Positions 1-10,090 of a stretch of DNA of 64,000 bases are shown here, piece by piece. Where the stretch lies: assembly GCA_973895155.1 (NCBI GenBank), contig OZ316898.1, positions 2,480,001-2,544,000 of the forward strand, written 5' to 3'. Positions within the stretch are counted from its first letter, which is position 1; each line of letters begins with the position of its first letter. The stretch is from Marsupella aquatica. Taxonomy: Eukaryota; Marchantiophyta. A program made the position numbers and the translations under genes. Under the pieces are notes generated by a model. That model did not search any database, was not told the DNA's origin, and saw only the letters and a program-made list of their open reading frames with translations.

Positions 1-801
1 GGGGCTATTATTAGCCATAATGCAATAGAGAATTAATAGAGAAGTTTTTAAGTTTTACTATTTTATGTAGGGGAGAAGCTTCATAATTCCTCTATACAAA
101 TCTGGACTGTGCAATCTCCTTCATATGTGCACCAAAAATCACTAAGGCAATAATCATAGCTTGAGTCTTCAAAGTGCTTTAATGTGCTCTTACCAAAACC
201 ATATTGACAATAATAGCCCCTCAAAAGTTGAGCTAAACCCTATTTTTCAGGCATTGTGGACCACTATGCTCTGTAGTAAACAGATTGCAACATATTCATT
301 TGGCCCAATTCACACAATTGTTTTCTCTTGAACCCTCATGCATGTGCCCTTGGCCGCACCCACCTTCCTTGCCTTTTCTGGAAGAGATTTCAATGCAGGA
401 TCTGATATGCTTTCCGTAGCAACCGAGGTACTTTAGTTTTGGAAAGGGGTTTTAGATTTTTGAGTCCCAATGGATTCCCACTAGATATGGCACTTTGTTG
501 CAGAAAGTAGTCACCATGAAGGAACTGTTGCACTTTTGTTCCCTGGCAAAAGAACTGTTATAAGAATTGGAAAGAAAGTCACGAGGAATAATTCTTCCAA
601 GCCAAGTGCATTATTGTGCCTCTTGATAGTGTCCATTGCTGATCAATTATAACGAACATGACAAGTCCATAGGTAGCACTCAAAAATGTGAGGACATACA
701 CTGACATTTCTTCACCTTCTATGCACAATAGCCAGCACATAATAATAGACAAGTTGTATGGCTGACTTGTGTGATGAGGAGTACATTATAAATGGGTCCT
801 G
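1..801. other. AT-rich intergenic stretch, no gene seen
   Basis: No open frame of convincing length or recognisable protein similarity. The DNA is AT-rich with many stops in all frames. I see no tRNA or other structured RNA. Confidence 0.5.
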
Positions 802-926
802 GTAACTGCACATCAAAATATGACATATGTGGTGTAGAACATCATTCCATATCATGATAATTTTTGTTACTTTCTTTAAATCAATGAGTGCACACCCTAT
901 ATAACCACATTTTGATGCGTGATTAC
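802..926. mobile_element. MITE-like element, copy 1 (125 bp)
   Basis: The left end begins GTAACTGCACATCAAAATAT. The right end, read in reverse complement, begins GTAATCACGCATCAAAATGT, so the element has imperfect terminal inverted repeats of about 22 bp. A second copy of the same 125-bp length lies at 49915-50039 with the same termini and a similar interior (the AGTGCACACC and CCACATTTTGATG blocks). There is no coding capacity. This is the structure of a non-autonomous DNA transposon. I could not define a target-site duplication with certainty, so the superfamily is unassigned. Confidence 0.65.
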
Positions 927-1529
927 TGGCAAGGTAATAAAGGACAGCATTGAGAGAGAATGTGAGATTACTGGCAGGGATACAGGGTGTGTCAAAGCAC
1001 TTCCATGACAAAAGTCTGAGGAGTGTGACTTTTATATGTCAGATCCTTATGGGACACTCTATAGGTAGCCAATAAAGTTTTTGTCCCAACTATAAAACCA
1101 TTTTAACATCTCACTTAAGGTCCTGTTTTGACAATCCCTAATGGGCAGCATTTAATAACAAACACCATTGAAGAGCCAAATCCAATGGGCAACCATAAAT
1201 GAGTGTCTAAGGAACTAAAGCTCACCCAAAATAGGTTTGTGGAGTTAGATGTGCAATTTTTTCAATGGGGAATGGACAGTGCAGCTCGTGATGATTCTAA
1301 TAAGGTGTCTCATAAACGGAAAAAAAAACTGGCACCTCACGGGAGGGCCAGTAAGGCAGTTGAGAGCACCGCAAGAGGATGCAAATGGGCAATTATTGTT
1401 TAGGGTACATAAAAATGACTGGCCTCATAACACTTTGAAACCGGGGAGTCTTACGGTCCCGGGCGTGACTGGTTGGGTTTCACAATCGGTGCCCGACCAA
1501 TCATGATTGTTATCCCAAACCACAACACT
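927..1529. other. intergenic, no gene seen
   Basis: Short open frames only, none recognisable. The stretch ends at the start of a local repeat array. Confidence 0.4.
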
Positions 1530-1735
1530 CGGAGCAGTAAAAGCAGAAAAATGGACTTAGTGACTTAGTTGAGAGAGCACTAAAAGCAGAAAAATGGACT
1601 TAGTTGAGACGCCCTAACCTTGTCACAAACCACAACACGTGGGAGCACTAAAAGCAGAAAAGTGGACTTAGTTGAGACCCCTAAAAGCAGAAAAATGTAC
1701 TTATTTGAGACTTATTTGAGACGCCCTAAGGAAGT
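1530..1735. repeat. degenerate tandem repeat around AAAAGCAGAAAAATGGACTT
   Basis: The core CTAAAAGCAGAAAAATGGACT followed by TAGTTGAGA recurs four times with variable spacing. It is often preceded by a CACAACAC(G)TGGGAGCA block. Spacer differences suggest repeated slippage or unequal exchange. No coding frame passes through it. Confidence 0.7.
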
Positions 1736-1916
1736 ACAGAACCGCAGTTTTCGCGAAAATTGACGCTCGTCTGTCATGGGAATGGTCCAGATGGACAGAA
1801 AATGTAGATATTTTTGGAAAGTATCCATCTGAGTTCTGAATCAGGTGGAAGTCTGGATCTGTGACACCGCAGCTCCGATATGGAAAGAAAACTACAACTT
1901 CGGCGTGGTCCTCCAG

Positions 1917-2078
1917 GATTTCAGGGAGTGGAGAGATGGCCCTCGTAGATCGAGTAGAGAGACATTGAAAATCTGCTGTGGGTGAGCTCGTAATCACGAT
2001 TTCAGGGAGTGGAGAGATGGCCCTCATAGATCGAGTAGAGAGACATTGAAGATCTGCTGTGGATGAGCTCGTCATCAC
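1917..2078. repeat. two-copy tandem duplication, 81-bp unit
   Basis: The unit starts GATTTCAGGGAGTGGAGAGA at 1917 and again at 1998. The two copies differ at only a few positions. 81 bp is a multiple of three, so the minus-strand open frame here (to 1701) shows a repeated peptide. I do not think that frame is a gene. Confidence 0.85.
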
Positions 2079-2179
2079 TCGGGCCATGCTGTAGAGCCGT
2101 CAATTTGTGGACTGGATCCGGCGGGTCGGTGGCGGAGAAGGTTTTTGTGATTTTGATCTAACGATGTCGTTGTGAAAGT

Positions 2180-2490
2180 CTTGCAGAATCTCCGTCACGA
2201 TAGCGGAAGCTGTTTGGACATTACACGATGGTGTTCAACCATTCAGTCTAATTTAGAAATCATGACGGTAGCGGAAGCTGTTTGGGCTCAACATGATGGT
2301 GTCCAGCCATTCACACGACTTTCAGAATGATCACTGTAGCGGTTTCTTGCTCAACATAATGGTTTTCCACTATATATTCACACTAATTTAAGAATCATCA
2401 TAGTAGCGGAAACTATGATGGTGTTCAATCATTCCGTCTAATTTAAGAAACATCGCCTACACACGGTGTTCAGCCGTTCAGTCTAAAATA
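2180..2490. repeat. degenerate tandem repeat, about 66-bp unit, four to five copies
   Basis: The blocks GATGGTGTTCAACCATTCA, GTCTAATTTAAGAATCAT and GTAGCGGAAGCTGTTTGG recur in order at about 2200, 2265, 2330, 2400 and 2460, with increasing decay. No protein is implied. Confidence 0.7.
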
Positions 2491-3841
2491 AAAACAATCT
2501 GTTCATGATCGCTTGCGCTTCAGAACCAAGGTTTACACTTTTGACCTCGCACGAGGTTATTATATATCATCGAAACTCACAAATACAAAAGGAGACGTAC
2601 ACTGATCGCCTCGCAAAAAAGCTTCTCACCCCTACTATAGCTTTATTTCAATCACGCAGTTCTCACCCCTACTATAGCTTTTTTTCAATCACGCACGGGC
2701 TGTAGTCATTTGTAAAGCCTATTCTTTTGGAAACCTCTGTTGAGGATTGCTGGCAGGACGCTTGGCTAAAAGTAACACGTTGTACGGGGCATTTATGGAG
2801 GAGAGATCTCCATTGTTGATGGAGACGATACAGCGTCAACACGACAAATTCGATATACTCCCCTACCATTGGCATCGTTTTCTGCGTGGATGCAAGAATC
2901 GCACACAGCGATTGACTACGAATTTCTCATCCGCTACTCGATTTCATCTTTCAAATTTCGGCTTCTATAGGAGGTACAGTTTGCAGATCCTTCGAGGAAG
3001 CATTACGGAACGCTTGTGTTCTCACCAAAGCAGATACCCCACATAAAGAAAATGGCTCTTGAGAAGCTCGCTGTTTGGCAGCATCTCATCTTATTGCAAC
3101 GTTTTGGAGAAGGAAAATCGAGAACCGTTTTCCGAAATTTCCTTGTCGACCACTTCTAAAGGACACATTAAAATTACACTCTGGAGCACAATCCTTTCAG
3201 AAACCATGATCAAGCTTCTAAAGTGGGGAAGCGACGAACAGAAGCGGAACTATCCCGCTCAACTGTTTTATGCAGCTGATGCAATTTAAGACATCAGACT
3301 TGACTGCAGAATCTTTCCAACAGGAGTCGGGGATGATCAATCGATCAGGAACTCAAGGGATCCTTCGATCTGCTCCGAAAACTCGATCTTCACCTTCTGA
3401 AATGACGAAAATTTTCACACTTAGATTGGAACCGCACATCACGCTTACCACTGTGTCTAATAAACTTCCAACCAAAATATTTTATAATTTTACTGCCAGA
3501 CGAGGAAAGCTCCAGCCATAAAAAGTAGTACTACCTTTGACAGATCTATTTGTCAGGTCCATTAACTAAGTTGTTAGCTACTCTAAAAAGCAGTTCCTAA
3601 ACTGAATATCTCACGATAGACTAAGAGCACCATTCTCAACTAGGGCACGCCAGTTGGTCTTCTGAGCACCCTCCCGATAGTTCTCTGCTAAGAGGAGTAC
3701 CACCTATACTGCGGCTCGTTAGTAGATGAGCAAAGGAGGGAACGGACCCTCAAAGGGATCATCTCCAAGAGACAGAAAAGACTAACCTTTCCGGGACGGT
3801 ACTACAAAAGTCCGCAGTGACTGGAGGAATCGATGAGAGGA
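2491..3841. other. intergenic region 3' of the F-box gene
   Basis: Contains a few open frames of 60-100 residues on the plus strand (2505-3521) that I cannot assign. Codon-like segments occur but with stops and no consistent frame. The part nearest 3842 probably includes the 3' untranslated region of the F-box gene, which is transcribed toward decreasing coordinates. Confidence 0.4.
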
Positions 3842-5518
3842 CTACGTAGTCGTCAAACTGGGTTTGAAGCCCACAACATTGAACATCAAACGAGGTAAAC
3901 CAAGGCCTTCTTGCGGAACTCCGCTCACTGCTCTGTTCTTCTCCATCCCCGGCGTCTGCAGCGCAAACTCGTTCCATTGATGTATCCTCGTCCATGTTTT
4001 GGACGAAAGAGTGTAAGCAATTAAAGCTGGACCCTGCAAATAATTGTACACGCTCTGGCCATAGAAAACCAGAAGCAAGACGTCTTCACACTGGAAGCAG
4101 CTCACTGGCAAAACGTTATTCTCAGCAAAGCTTTTTGGGTCAATATCTTCTAGCAACGAATCCGTATACTCAGGTGGTAAAATATTAGCTCGAGAGTATG
4201 GATCAATGTCCTCCATCACAGCATCCGGCATCCTGTCAAACAGCTCCCAGGACACATATGGAGAATCACCATAGCCGGGCTGTGTCCGCAGCTCATATAT
4301 GTACAATCTGTGCATGAGCTCGTCCGTATATTCATCTCGTTCACATGTCGTCCCGGTCAGGAGCAAGCGCTCCTCGTGTATCAACAGTTTCTCGTGGACG
4401 AGCCAGCCGTTGACGTAGATTTCTCTGAGCGGAGTGCCAACCCTGCCCCACACGTCTTGTGCATGGTCATAGCTAATGACCCCATCTACGTGGGAGAGGA
4501 TGTAGAGGATGCCATTGAAGTGCACTGCAGACCAATTCCCGGGTGCAATACTATCATCGTCAGGAGTGATCCCTCTCTTCACCCAAGTTCTTGTCCTGGA
4601 ATCATAGACACTCAACACAATACCCGCTTTATTCCTGTTGGGCCTCCACGTGAGGCCTACCACAAAAACCAAGTAGCTAGATCCGCTCTCGTCGGTTGAG
4701 ATAAGGACCTCCGTTCGCCCCACTCCCTGAGTCACCAGGTCAACTGGAGGCAGCATGCGGTAGGATCCCGTGAATGGATTAAAAACACAGAGAGTAGTCG
4801 TTCCATGGAGGGAATCTTGGCAAAAGTAAAGAATTAGGCCCCCGTCGGACGCAGCTGGATGGATTGCTAGCTGTATTGCCAAGACCTCCTCGCTAAGAGT
4901 CAGGAACGGGGGAGGACGAGGGGTGAAGCACTTCCACTTCCGTTGGAGAGCAAAGTCCGAGAAGGCCACGACCTGTTTTCCATCCGGATAGCCCATGAGG
5001 AAAGCACGGTCATGGAAATTCTCCAGCCACAAGGGCAGAAAGGAAGAGGAGGAGATGATGGAATTCCAGGACTTACAGACAGCTTGGGCCTGGTACAGGC
5101 TTTGGATGGGCAAGAGCTGAAGAAGTCTCTCACACACCTGCACTGGCAAGTCGGTCAATTTTGTGGTTGTCACATGTTGCTGCTGAAGCAGCCCTGTGTC
5201 CCGATGAGGACCATCCTGTCCCCCTTTAGTTTTCAAATTTCCAGCAGATGAAAAAGGCAAACGCACACCCCTCGAGATACATTCTTTTGAACACCTCTGA
5301 TGTATGTTATCAGCATCTTCCTCACGAACAAGGTTCGTTCTTCCCACGGTCACAACCTCAACTTTATTTTCCCGAACTGTCTGTACATATTCTAATGAAC
5401 ACCTCTGCGTCAGCTGAACCACACCTTCATCAGAACCTTTCCTAGAACGCCAGTGAACCAAACGAGCCGCATCTCCGCACTCAAATTTCTTTTCTCCCAT
5501 CGTAACCCTCCTTCCCAT
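3842..5518 (-). CDS. F-box protein with C-terminal kelch/F-box-associated propeller-like region
   Basis: F-box proteins are the substrate-recognition subunits of SCF E3 ubiquitin ligases, in which the F-box binds SKP1. The 558-residue frame is uninterrupted. The F-box is near residues 121-160 (LTDLPVQVCERLLQLLP, then AQAVCKSWNSII), and about 400 residues follow with the alternating hydrophobic, W- and Y-rich strands typical of kelch or F-box-associated domains (for example SVYDSRTRTWVKRG, ISYDHAQDVWGRVG, YTLSSKTWTRIHQW). The frame stays open to about 5665, but the first in-frame ATG is at 5518; a second is at 5500. The 120-residue region before the F-box is polar, unlike known domains, and contains two QRCS blocks 36 residues apart, so an upstream intron or a different start is possible. 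The F-box family is certain; the target is unknown. Confidence 0.85.
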   Translation of the reverse strand: MGRRVTMGEKKFECGDAARLVHWRSRKGSDEGVVQLTQRCSLEYVQTVRENKVEVVTVGRTNLVREEDADNIHQRCSKECISRGVRLPFSSAGNLKTKGGQDGPHRDTGLLQQQHVTTTKLTDLPVQVCERLLQLLPIQSLYQAQAVCKSWNSIISSSSFLPLWLENFHDRAFLMGYPDGKQVVAFSDFALQRKWKCFTPRPPPFLTLSEEVLAIQLAIHPAASDGGLILYFCQDSLHGTTTLCVFNPFTGSYRMLPPVDLVTQGVGRTEVLISTDESGSSYLVFVVGLTWRPNRNKAGIVLSVYDSRTRTWVKRGITPDDDSIAPGNWSAVHFNGILYILSHVDGVISYDHAQDVWGRVGTPLREIYVNGWLVHEKLLIHEERLLLTGTTCERDEYTDELMHRLYIYELRTQPGYGDSPYVSWELFDRMPDAVMEDIDPYSRANILPPEYTDSLLEDIDPKSFAENNVLPVSCFQCEDVLLLVFYGQSVYNYLQGPALIAYTLSSKTWTRIHQWNEFALQTPGMEKNRAVSGVPQEGLGLPRLMFNVVGFKPSLTTT

Positions 5519-7302
5519 GACCGCCAGCAATACCTTCTTTCTACCCTCTAAATCCAAATCTCTTCTTGAAACACTCTCCAACAGTTCGTCCGCTGTCACT
5601 TCAACCCTAATCCCTAAAATGACGCGCAAGCTGATGGCGCTCTCCCTCTCGCCCTCCTTTCACCGCTTTGTGCTGTGGAGGTCACGCAAACAGGGATCAC
5701 AAGATGGGCACTCCATGGACAGAACTACTTGGCTTGCTCAGGAACAGTCATCCTCCTGGTTTCCTGCACCGTCACGGCCACTGCTCTTTGACCACAGTAT
5801 ACTAAGAGTCCACTGGCAGTGATCGGCTGTGCCCTTGAAGGGTCCGACAGAACCGCTGCTCTTCGGATCTCTAGTACAAAATATTCTCACAAGCAAGACC
5901 TTCTCCCTCAGACCTGTATGCTAACAGGGCACACCTGCAGCAATCAGACCCCATCAGAGATGATTCATTTCAGCCTAGACCTTAAACGTCCGCGCTAAAG
6001 TGTCTCAGGAGAAGACCTGCTTCTCCTTTCTTCGGCCCTGTACGCTAAATCAGCCGCACAAGTAGCAATCAGACCCAGTCCCGCTCCGGACTAGATGATG
6101 TTTTCGATCTACAGAACTCATCCTCGCTCCGCGACCTCTGACCTCTCTGCTCCGCCAGTTCTGTATACTCACAAGGCCGCACAAGCAGTGATCTAATGTA
6201 CCCTCCATCGATCACCCTGGTCACGATTAGTAGCGTAAATACGCACTCACCGTCGCGCTTCTCTGTACTCGTCGTCGAGATCAACCCCTAGAGCTTCAAC
6301 ACCAGCAGCAATGCCAATTAATACGACACGCAGTGGTCGGCTCCCATCCTTCAAGTGACTGAAATGAAGGAATTACTCTCAAAGCTTCCTAATCAGGAAA
6401 ACAATTGATCTTCGACTCTCCTGAGGCTGGCAGAGAGAATTTGCTCTCATGCTCCCCTGAGTTTGCCAAGACCAATTTGCCAGGGAGATCTTGCCAGGGA
6501 GATCTCGCCTAACAATAGAAGGACTTGTCCTCCAGATCTCACACCATGAGCAGGCGCTCCTCTCGTTACCTCCACGGCCTTTGTAAACTAATGAACCCGC
6601 TCAAACAATGATCAGACTCCATGGCAGCAACGAGATCCCTCCTCAGCTACAGAAACACTGCTCCAACCCAACGACCACAATCCTCTCCTCTAAAAGACCC
6701 CGATCCACACGAACCATCGCAAATCCGACACCTTCAGCCCTCACCCGTCCACTCCCTCAATCGAAACAGTCCACGTCCACGCACATCAACGAAAATTGCA
6801 ACCCCTAGGGCTCTACACAACACAACACCACGCACAACTCTACACCGGGAGTAGAGCACAAGCAATGGATCACGGCTGCCCAATAATCAATCCAAGAGAG
6901 CGGCAGAGCAGAGTGTACACGCCGATCTTCACCACAACGAAGCAATTGGACCACGTAGCCAATCTCGTCCAGAACAGAACAGGGCAGAGAAGTGAAGAGA
7001 CGAGACGAGACGAGAAGAGAAGAGAAGAGAAGAGGAGAGAAGAGGAGAGTCTCAGCTTCTGAAGCAATTGGCCTAATTGAGGGGTACCAGAGGAGAAAAG
7101 TCACAGCTCTCTCAGGAATTGGACCAAATCCTGAGAAGAAAGGAGGGCAGAGGAGTCAGTCACCGCTCCAAAGGCAGCTCCAAAGGAATTGGATTGCACT
7201 AGCACCACCACGCAACGCAACGCTCAAGGGACGTGAGGAGAGAGAATCACTGGTCCAAACGGGCCGATCAACAGAAGAGGAGAGCGGAGAGCTCGACTGG
7301 AT
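5519..7302 (-). promoter_or_regulatory. probable leader and promoter region of the F-box gene
   Basis: This 1.8-kb stretch is richer in CG than the flanking intergenic DNA and has no convincing protein-coding frame. On the minus strand it contains pyrimidine-rich tracts, strongest at 6991-7050 (read as CTCTTCTCTTC-like on that strand), which are common in plant 5' untranslated regions. That suggests a long, possibly intron-containing leader for the F-box gene. The exact start site cannot be set from sequence. Confidence 0.35.
6991..7050. repeat. purine-rich microsatellite (GAGAC, GAGAA units)
   Basis: Runs of CGAGA then AGAAGAG over about 60 bp. On the minus strand this is a CT-rich tract in the presumed leader of the F-box gene. 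Confidence 0.8.
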
Positions 7303-7309
7303 TATAAAG
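7303..7309 (+). promoter_or_regulatory. possible TATA box of a plus-strand (divergent) transcript
   Basis: ATTATAAAG is followed 10-60 bp downstream by a strongly pyrimidine-rich stretch (7318-7365). This is the usual arrangement of plant core promoter and leader. The first downstream ATG (7390) opens only a 62-codon frame (7390-7578) that I do not recognise, so any transcript may be noncoding or spliced. Confidence 0.3.
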
Positions 7310-7578
7310 CCCTCCGCACCTCCACCGCGTCCTCCTCCCTCCGCCTCTCCTCCTCCTGCTCCCCTGGAAAAAGCAAGCGTGGTCTCTCGATGCTCGTCCG
7401 ACATGAATCGATGGACCGATCGACCCCTCTGCTCGATCATCGATCCAGATTGCGCTGCAGCTCACCTACTGTGTGGAGCAGTAGACGCATCTGGACAGCA
7501 GAGCAGGTGAACAGAGGAAACCTCGAGGGAAGGAATCAATCAATCAATCCGACACATAATCGATCAAGTCTCGTGTGA

Positions 7579-8480
7579 GAGCAAACGAGCAAACAACGAT
7601 TATTACTACTTTGTCCCACAGGGGCTAAACAGAAGCCCCCATAGCCCTGACCACTTTTCTCAGCTCTCGGATAGACCCCAAATAAACCTTTCTCGTACTA
7701 AGATAGCATATCGTTTCGTACGGGAAACAGCAACCTGATCCATCCGGGTTGCGAGGTTCTTGGGAGTGGTCCGTCCGAGAATTCCCGGATACGGTTTTGA
7801 GCACGTTTTATTTGAGTCTATCGGGGGCTGTGCCGCGTCACTCTTGACTGTATTCTGGAAAATGATACAAATCATGAAGTGGATGCTACGGTATTACATA
7901 TTACGCACGTTTGGGAATGGAATGGTGGTGGTACCGTACTCCTAGACTAGTGTCCTGTCCACGCGGGGACGCGAAGGGGCATGGAACCGTAGCCGGAATC
8001 CCCCTCGTCCGCGCACTCACCTAACTGTAGCGGCAGAGTCGCCAGACGCGCCTTGTCATGCTTGCTCATGTGACGCTCGTGGTCGTGTGCGTGGGTTTTG
8101 CTTGTCATGTCTGGCCCCAGGTCTCACACGGACTTTTAATAATTTGGGGAAAATTGTATAAATTACAAAATGATCTCCCATGGACCGTAGACAAAAATCA
8201 CAATTGGGGGATGGACCAATTGGGAATTTTTTTTGTCACATTATGAGTACAATGGGGTCCATCTGAGTTACAAAAATCCACGGGAACATTTTGACAAACC
8301 TACGGTCTATGAGGGCTTAATTTTGACCCAAATGCAGATGCCAAACTTGCACAAATAGGCAGTGCCCGAGTGCTTTGAAATATTAAAAACTAAACCTACC
8401 CAAATGCAGGTGCCAAATTTGCACAAATAGGCAGTGCCCTACGGTAGTGCTTTGAAATATTAACAATCAATTGACTTTGG
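7579..8480. other. intergenic, no gene seen
   Basis: Mixed-composition DNA. Near 8320-8470 a block around AAATGCAGGTGCCAAATTTGC is present twice (8331 and 8401), another small local duplication. No recognisable protein. Confidence 0.4.
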
Positions 8481-8481
8481 T

Positions 8482-8725
8482 CAGTCAGCTAGGGGATTGG
8501 CCTGAACTAAGTGGTAGAGATTCAATCCCCCTCCACACATAGGGATGTGGAGGGTATATGGGTGTGAGTGGGATGAGTTTTGTGGATAATGAATAGGAGA
8601 TCTGATTATCTATTTCTTGGTTACCCACTTTGTGACCCAGATTTAATACTCTTCCTCCTGGTGCCTGTCTTGTCCTATCTAGGGCTCACCCTGAAATGAG
8701 TTCATTACAATGAAATGAATGAATG
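8482..8725 (+). mobile_element. SINE-like element, copy 1
   Basis: Contains a tRNA B-box-like GATTCAATCCCC at 8519-8530, preceded by AACTAAGTGGTAGA, which resembles an A box. Then come GTGGAGGGTATATGGGTGTG and GTGACCCAGATTTAAT, and a 3' end rich in AATGAAATGAATGAATG. A related copy at about 18755-19000 shares the same blocks in the same order. The element lacks coding capacity, as expected of tRNA-derived SINEs. The ends are approximate. Confidence 0.5.
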
Positions 8726-8980
8726 TACATCACTATTAGGGTCCAGGGAGTCTACTAGGGTACACTGTGATATGAGTTCCCTACAATGAATGTATATCAT
8801 TACTGGGGTGAGGGGGGTCTACCTGGTGTACTTACTCATTTCCCTTCAAGACCAAAAAAAAAGGTTTGTAGCTAGCCCAATGTATTCTATTTGTATAGTA
8901 TATCACATGATCAAGTATTAGGGATCTCTAATATGTAACTTTGAAAGAAAAAGAAAAAACATTTGTTTACAAATTTAAAA
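8726..8980. other. intergenic with a decayed duplication of the SINE-like tail
   Basis: The block ATGAGTTCNNTACAATGAA followed by ATGTACATCACTA is present at about 8696 and again at about 8774, followed in each case by GGGT and GTCTAC. This suggests a local duplication after insertion. Confidence 0.4.
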
Positions 8981-9195
8981 GAAGGAATAAAATCCAACTA
9001 TCCATATATTGTAGATTTCTGTAGTCCTGTTGGATTCTGTGCCTTGGGGTGCCCAAGCAAGACCTATTATTTTGAGAGTGGATTTTGAAAGGAAGGAATC
9101 AAATCCAACCATCAAAAATATTGTAGATTTTTTTGGTCACTTGGATTGTGTGCAAGTGGGTGCCGTAGGAGTACCTAGTACATTGGGAGTGAGCT
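8981..9195. repeat. two diverged adjacent copies of a dispersed repeat, about 100-110 bp each
   Basis: GAAGGAATAAAATCCAACTA at about 8982 and GGAAGGAATCAAATCCAACC at about 9092 each begin a copy. Both continue with ATATTGTAGATTT and TTGGATT(C/G)TGTG. A third relative lies at about 52520-52620. Function unknown. Confidence 0.6.
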
Positions 9196-9819
9196 ATGTA
9201 CAATAGACTATTAGGAGATGTGTTTTTTCACACTATATATTACACTATATATTGTATTGTGTACATGGGATGCCCAAGTCCAGTTATCTTGGGAGGGAGC
9301 TATCTCCAATTGGCTAGTAGGGCATGTGGTAAATATGCAAATTTATATCATCTTGCGATAATGATAATAATCAATGAATGCGTAACAACCTATACCACCT
9401 AGATGCTTTACTCTACATGAGGCACACATATAAAACATGGGTGGGAGGCTTCTGATTGGGAGAAGAGATGTATTATTGTTTAGATTTTCTTTTTATCTTT
9501 TCTTTGTATTCACAATGTTTGCTATCTTGTTTATAATAGTGTTTTGGGGATAGGGGTGGTATTGTTTTTGGTTTTTCGTTTGGATTACAACTTCATGGGG
9601 CCAAGCTCACCCTTGCCCACACCTTCCCACATCTCCTATTTTTAAAAGGTGATTGGACATTTCTTTTTCCATTTGTGAATGCATGCAAATTATTGTGGCA
9701 GGGTGATACGTGTTGCACATTGCTTCTTTTTGGCCCTTATTTGAACTTTACTAATCTTTGTCTCTCGTTTTATATTATTTCCATCACCCATGTATGTTGG
9801 TGATGTAAATAAATTCTAC
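9196..9819. other. AT-rich intergenic, no gene seen
   Basis: Only short frames, TA-rich patches (ATATATTACACTATATATTG near 9234) and no recognisable similarity. Confidence 0.4.
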
Positions 9820-10090
9820 ATCATACAGTTTTGCACTTCCCTGCACTCTTGCCCTCCCAAACCTCACTTTTGCAAAAATAACCAAAATGAGAGCATTGCT
9901 GCACTGATAACCATGCACACATCCAAAATGACATTTTTGCAACCATAACATGACTATACAGATGACACAGCTGGAACGACAACATTTTTGCAACAATCAC
10001 ACAGCCGCAATGATAACCCAGGTGAACTACAATTGAGTTTCGCAACCATGACACAACCGCATGACAACCCAGCCACAAGATCATCTAGAA
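9820..10090. repeat. degenerate repeat with TTTTTGCAACCATGACAC core
   Basis: TTTTGCAA(C/A)(C/A)AT(A/C)AC(A)CA-type blocks followed by GACAACCCAG or AATGATAACC recur about every 55 bp between 9870 and 10080. The overlapping minus-strand open frames are a by-product of the repeat. Confidence 0.5.

Noticed and set aside
3059-3289. Possible acyl-CoA dehydrogenase fragment
   Set aside because: GSDEQKRNYPAQL resembles a common motif of that family, but no FAD-site or flanking motif is found in any frame.
4943-5251. Plus-strand frame inside the F-box gene
   Set aside because: Antisense shadow of the F-box region, without similarity to any family.
5519-5629. Longer F-box frame starting at 5629
   Set aside because: The codon at 5629 is TTG, not ATG. 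The first in-frame ATG is at 5518.
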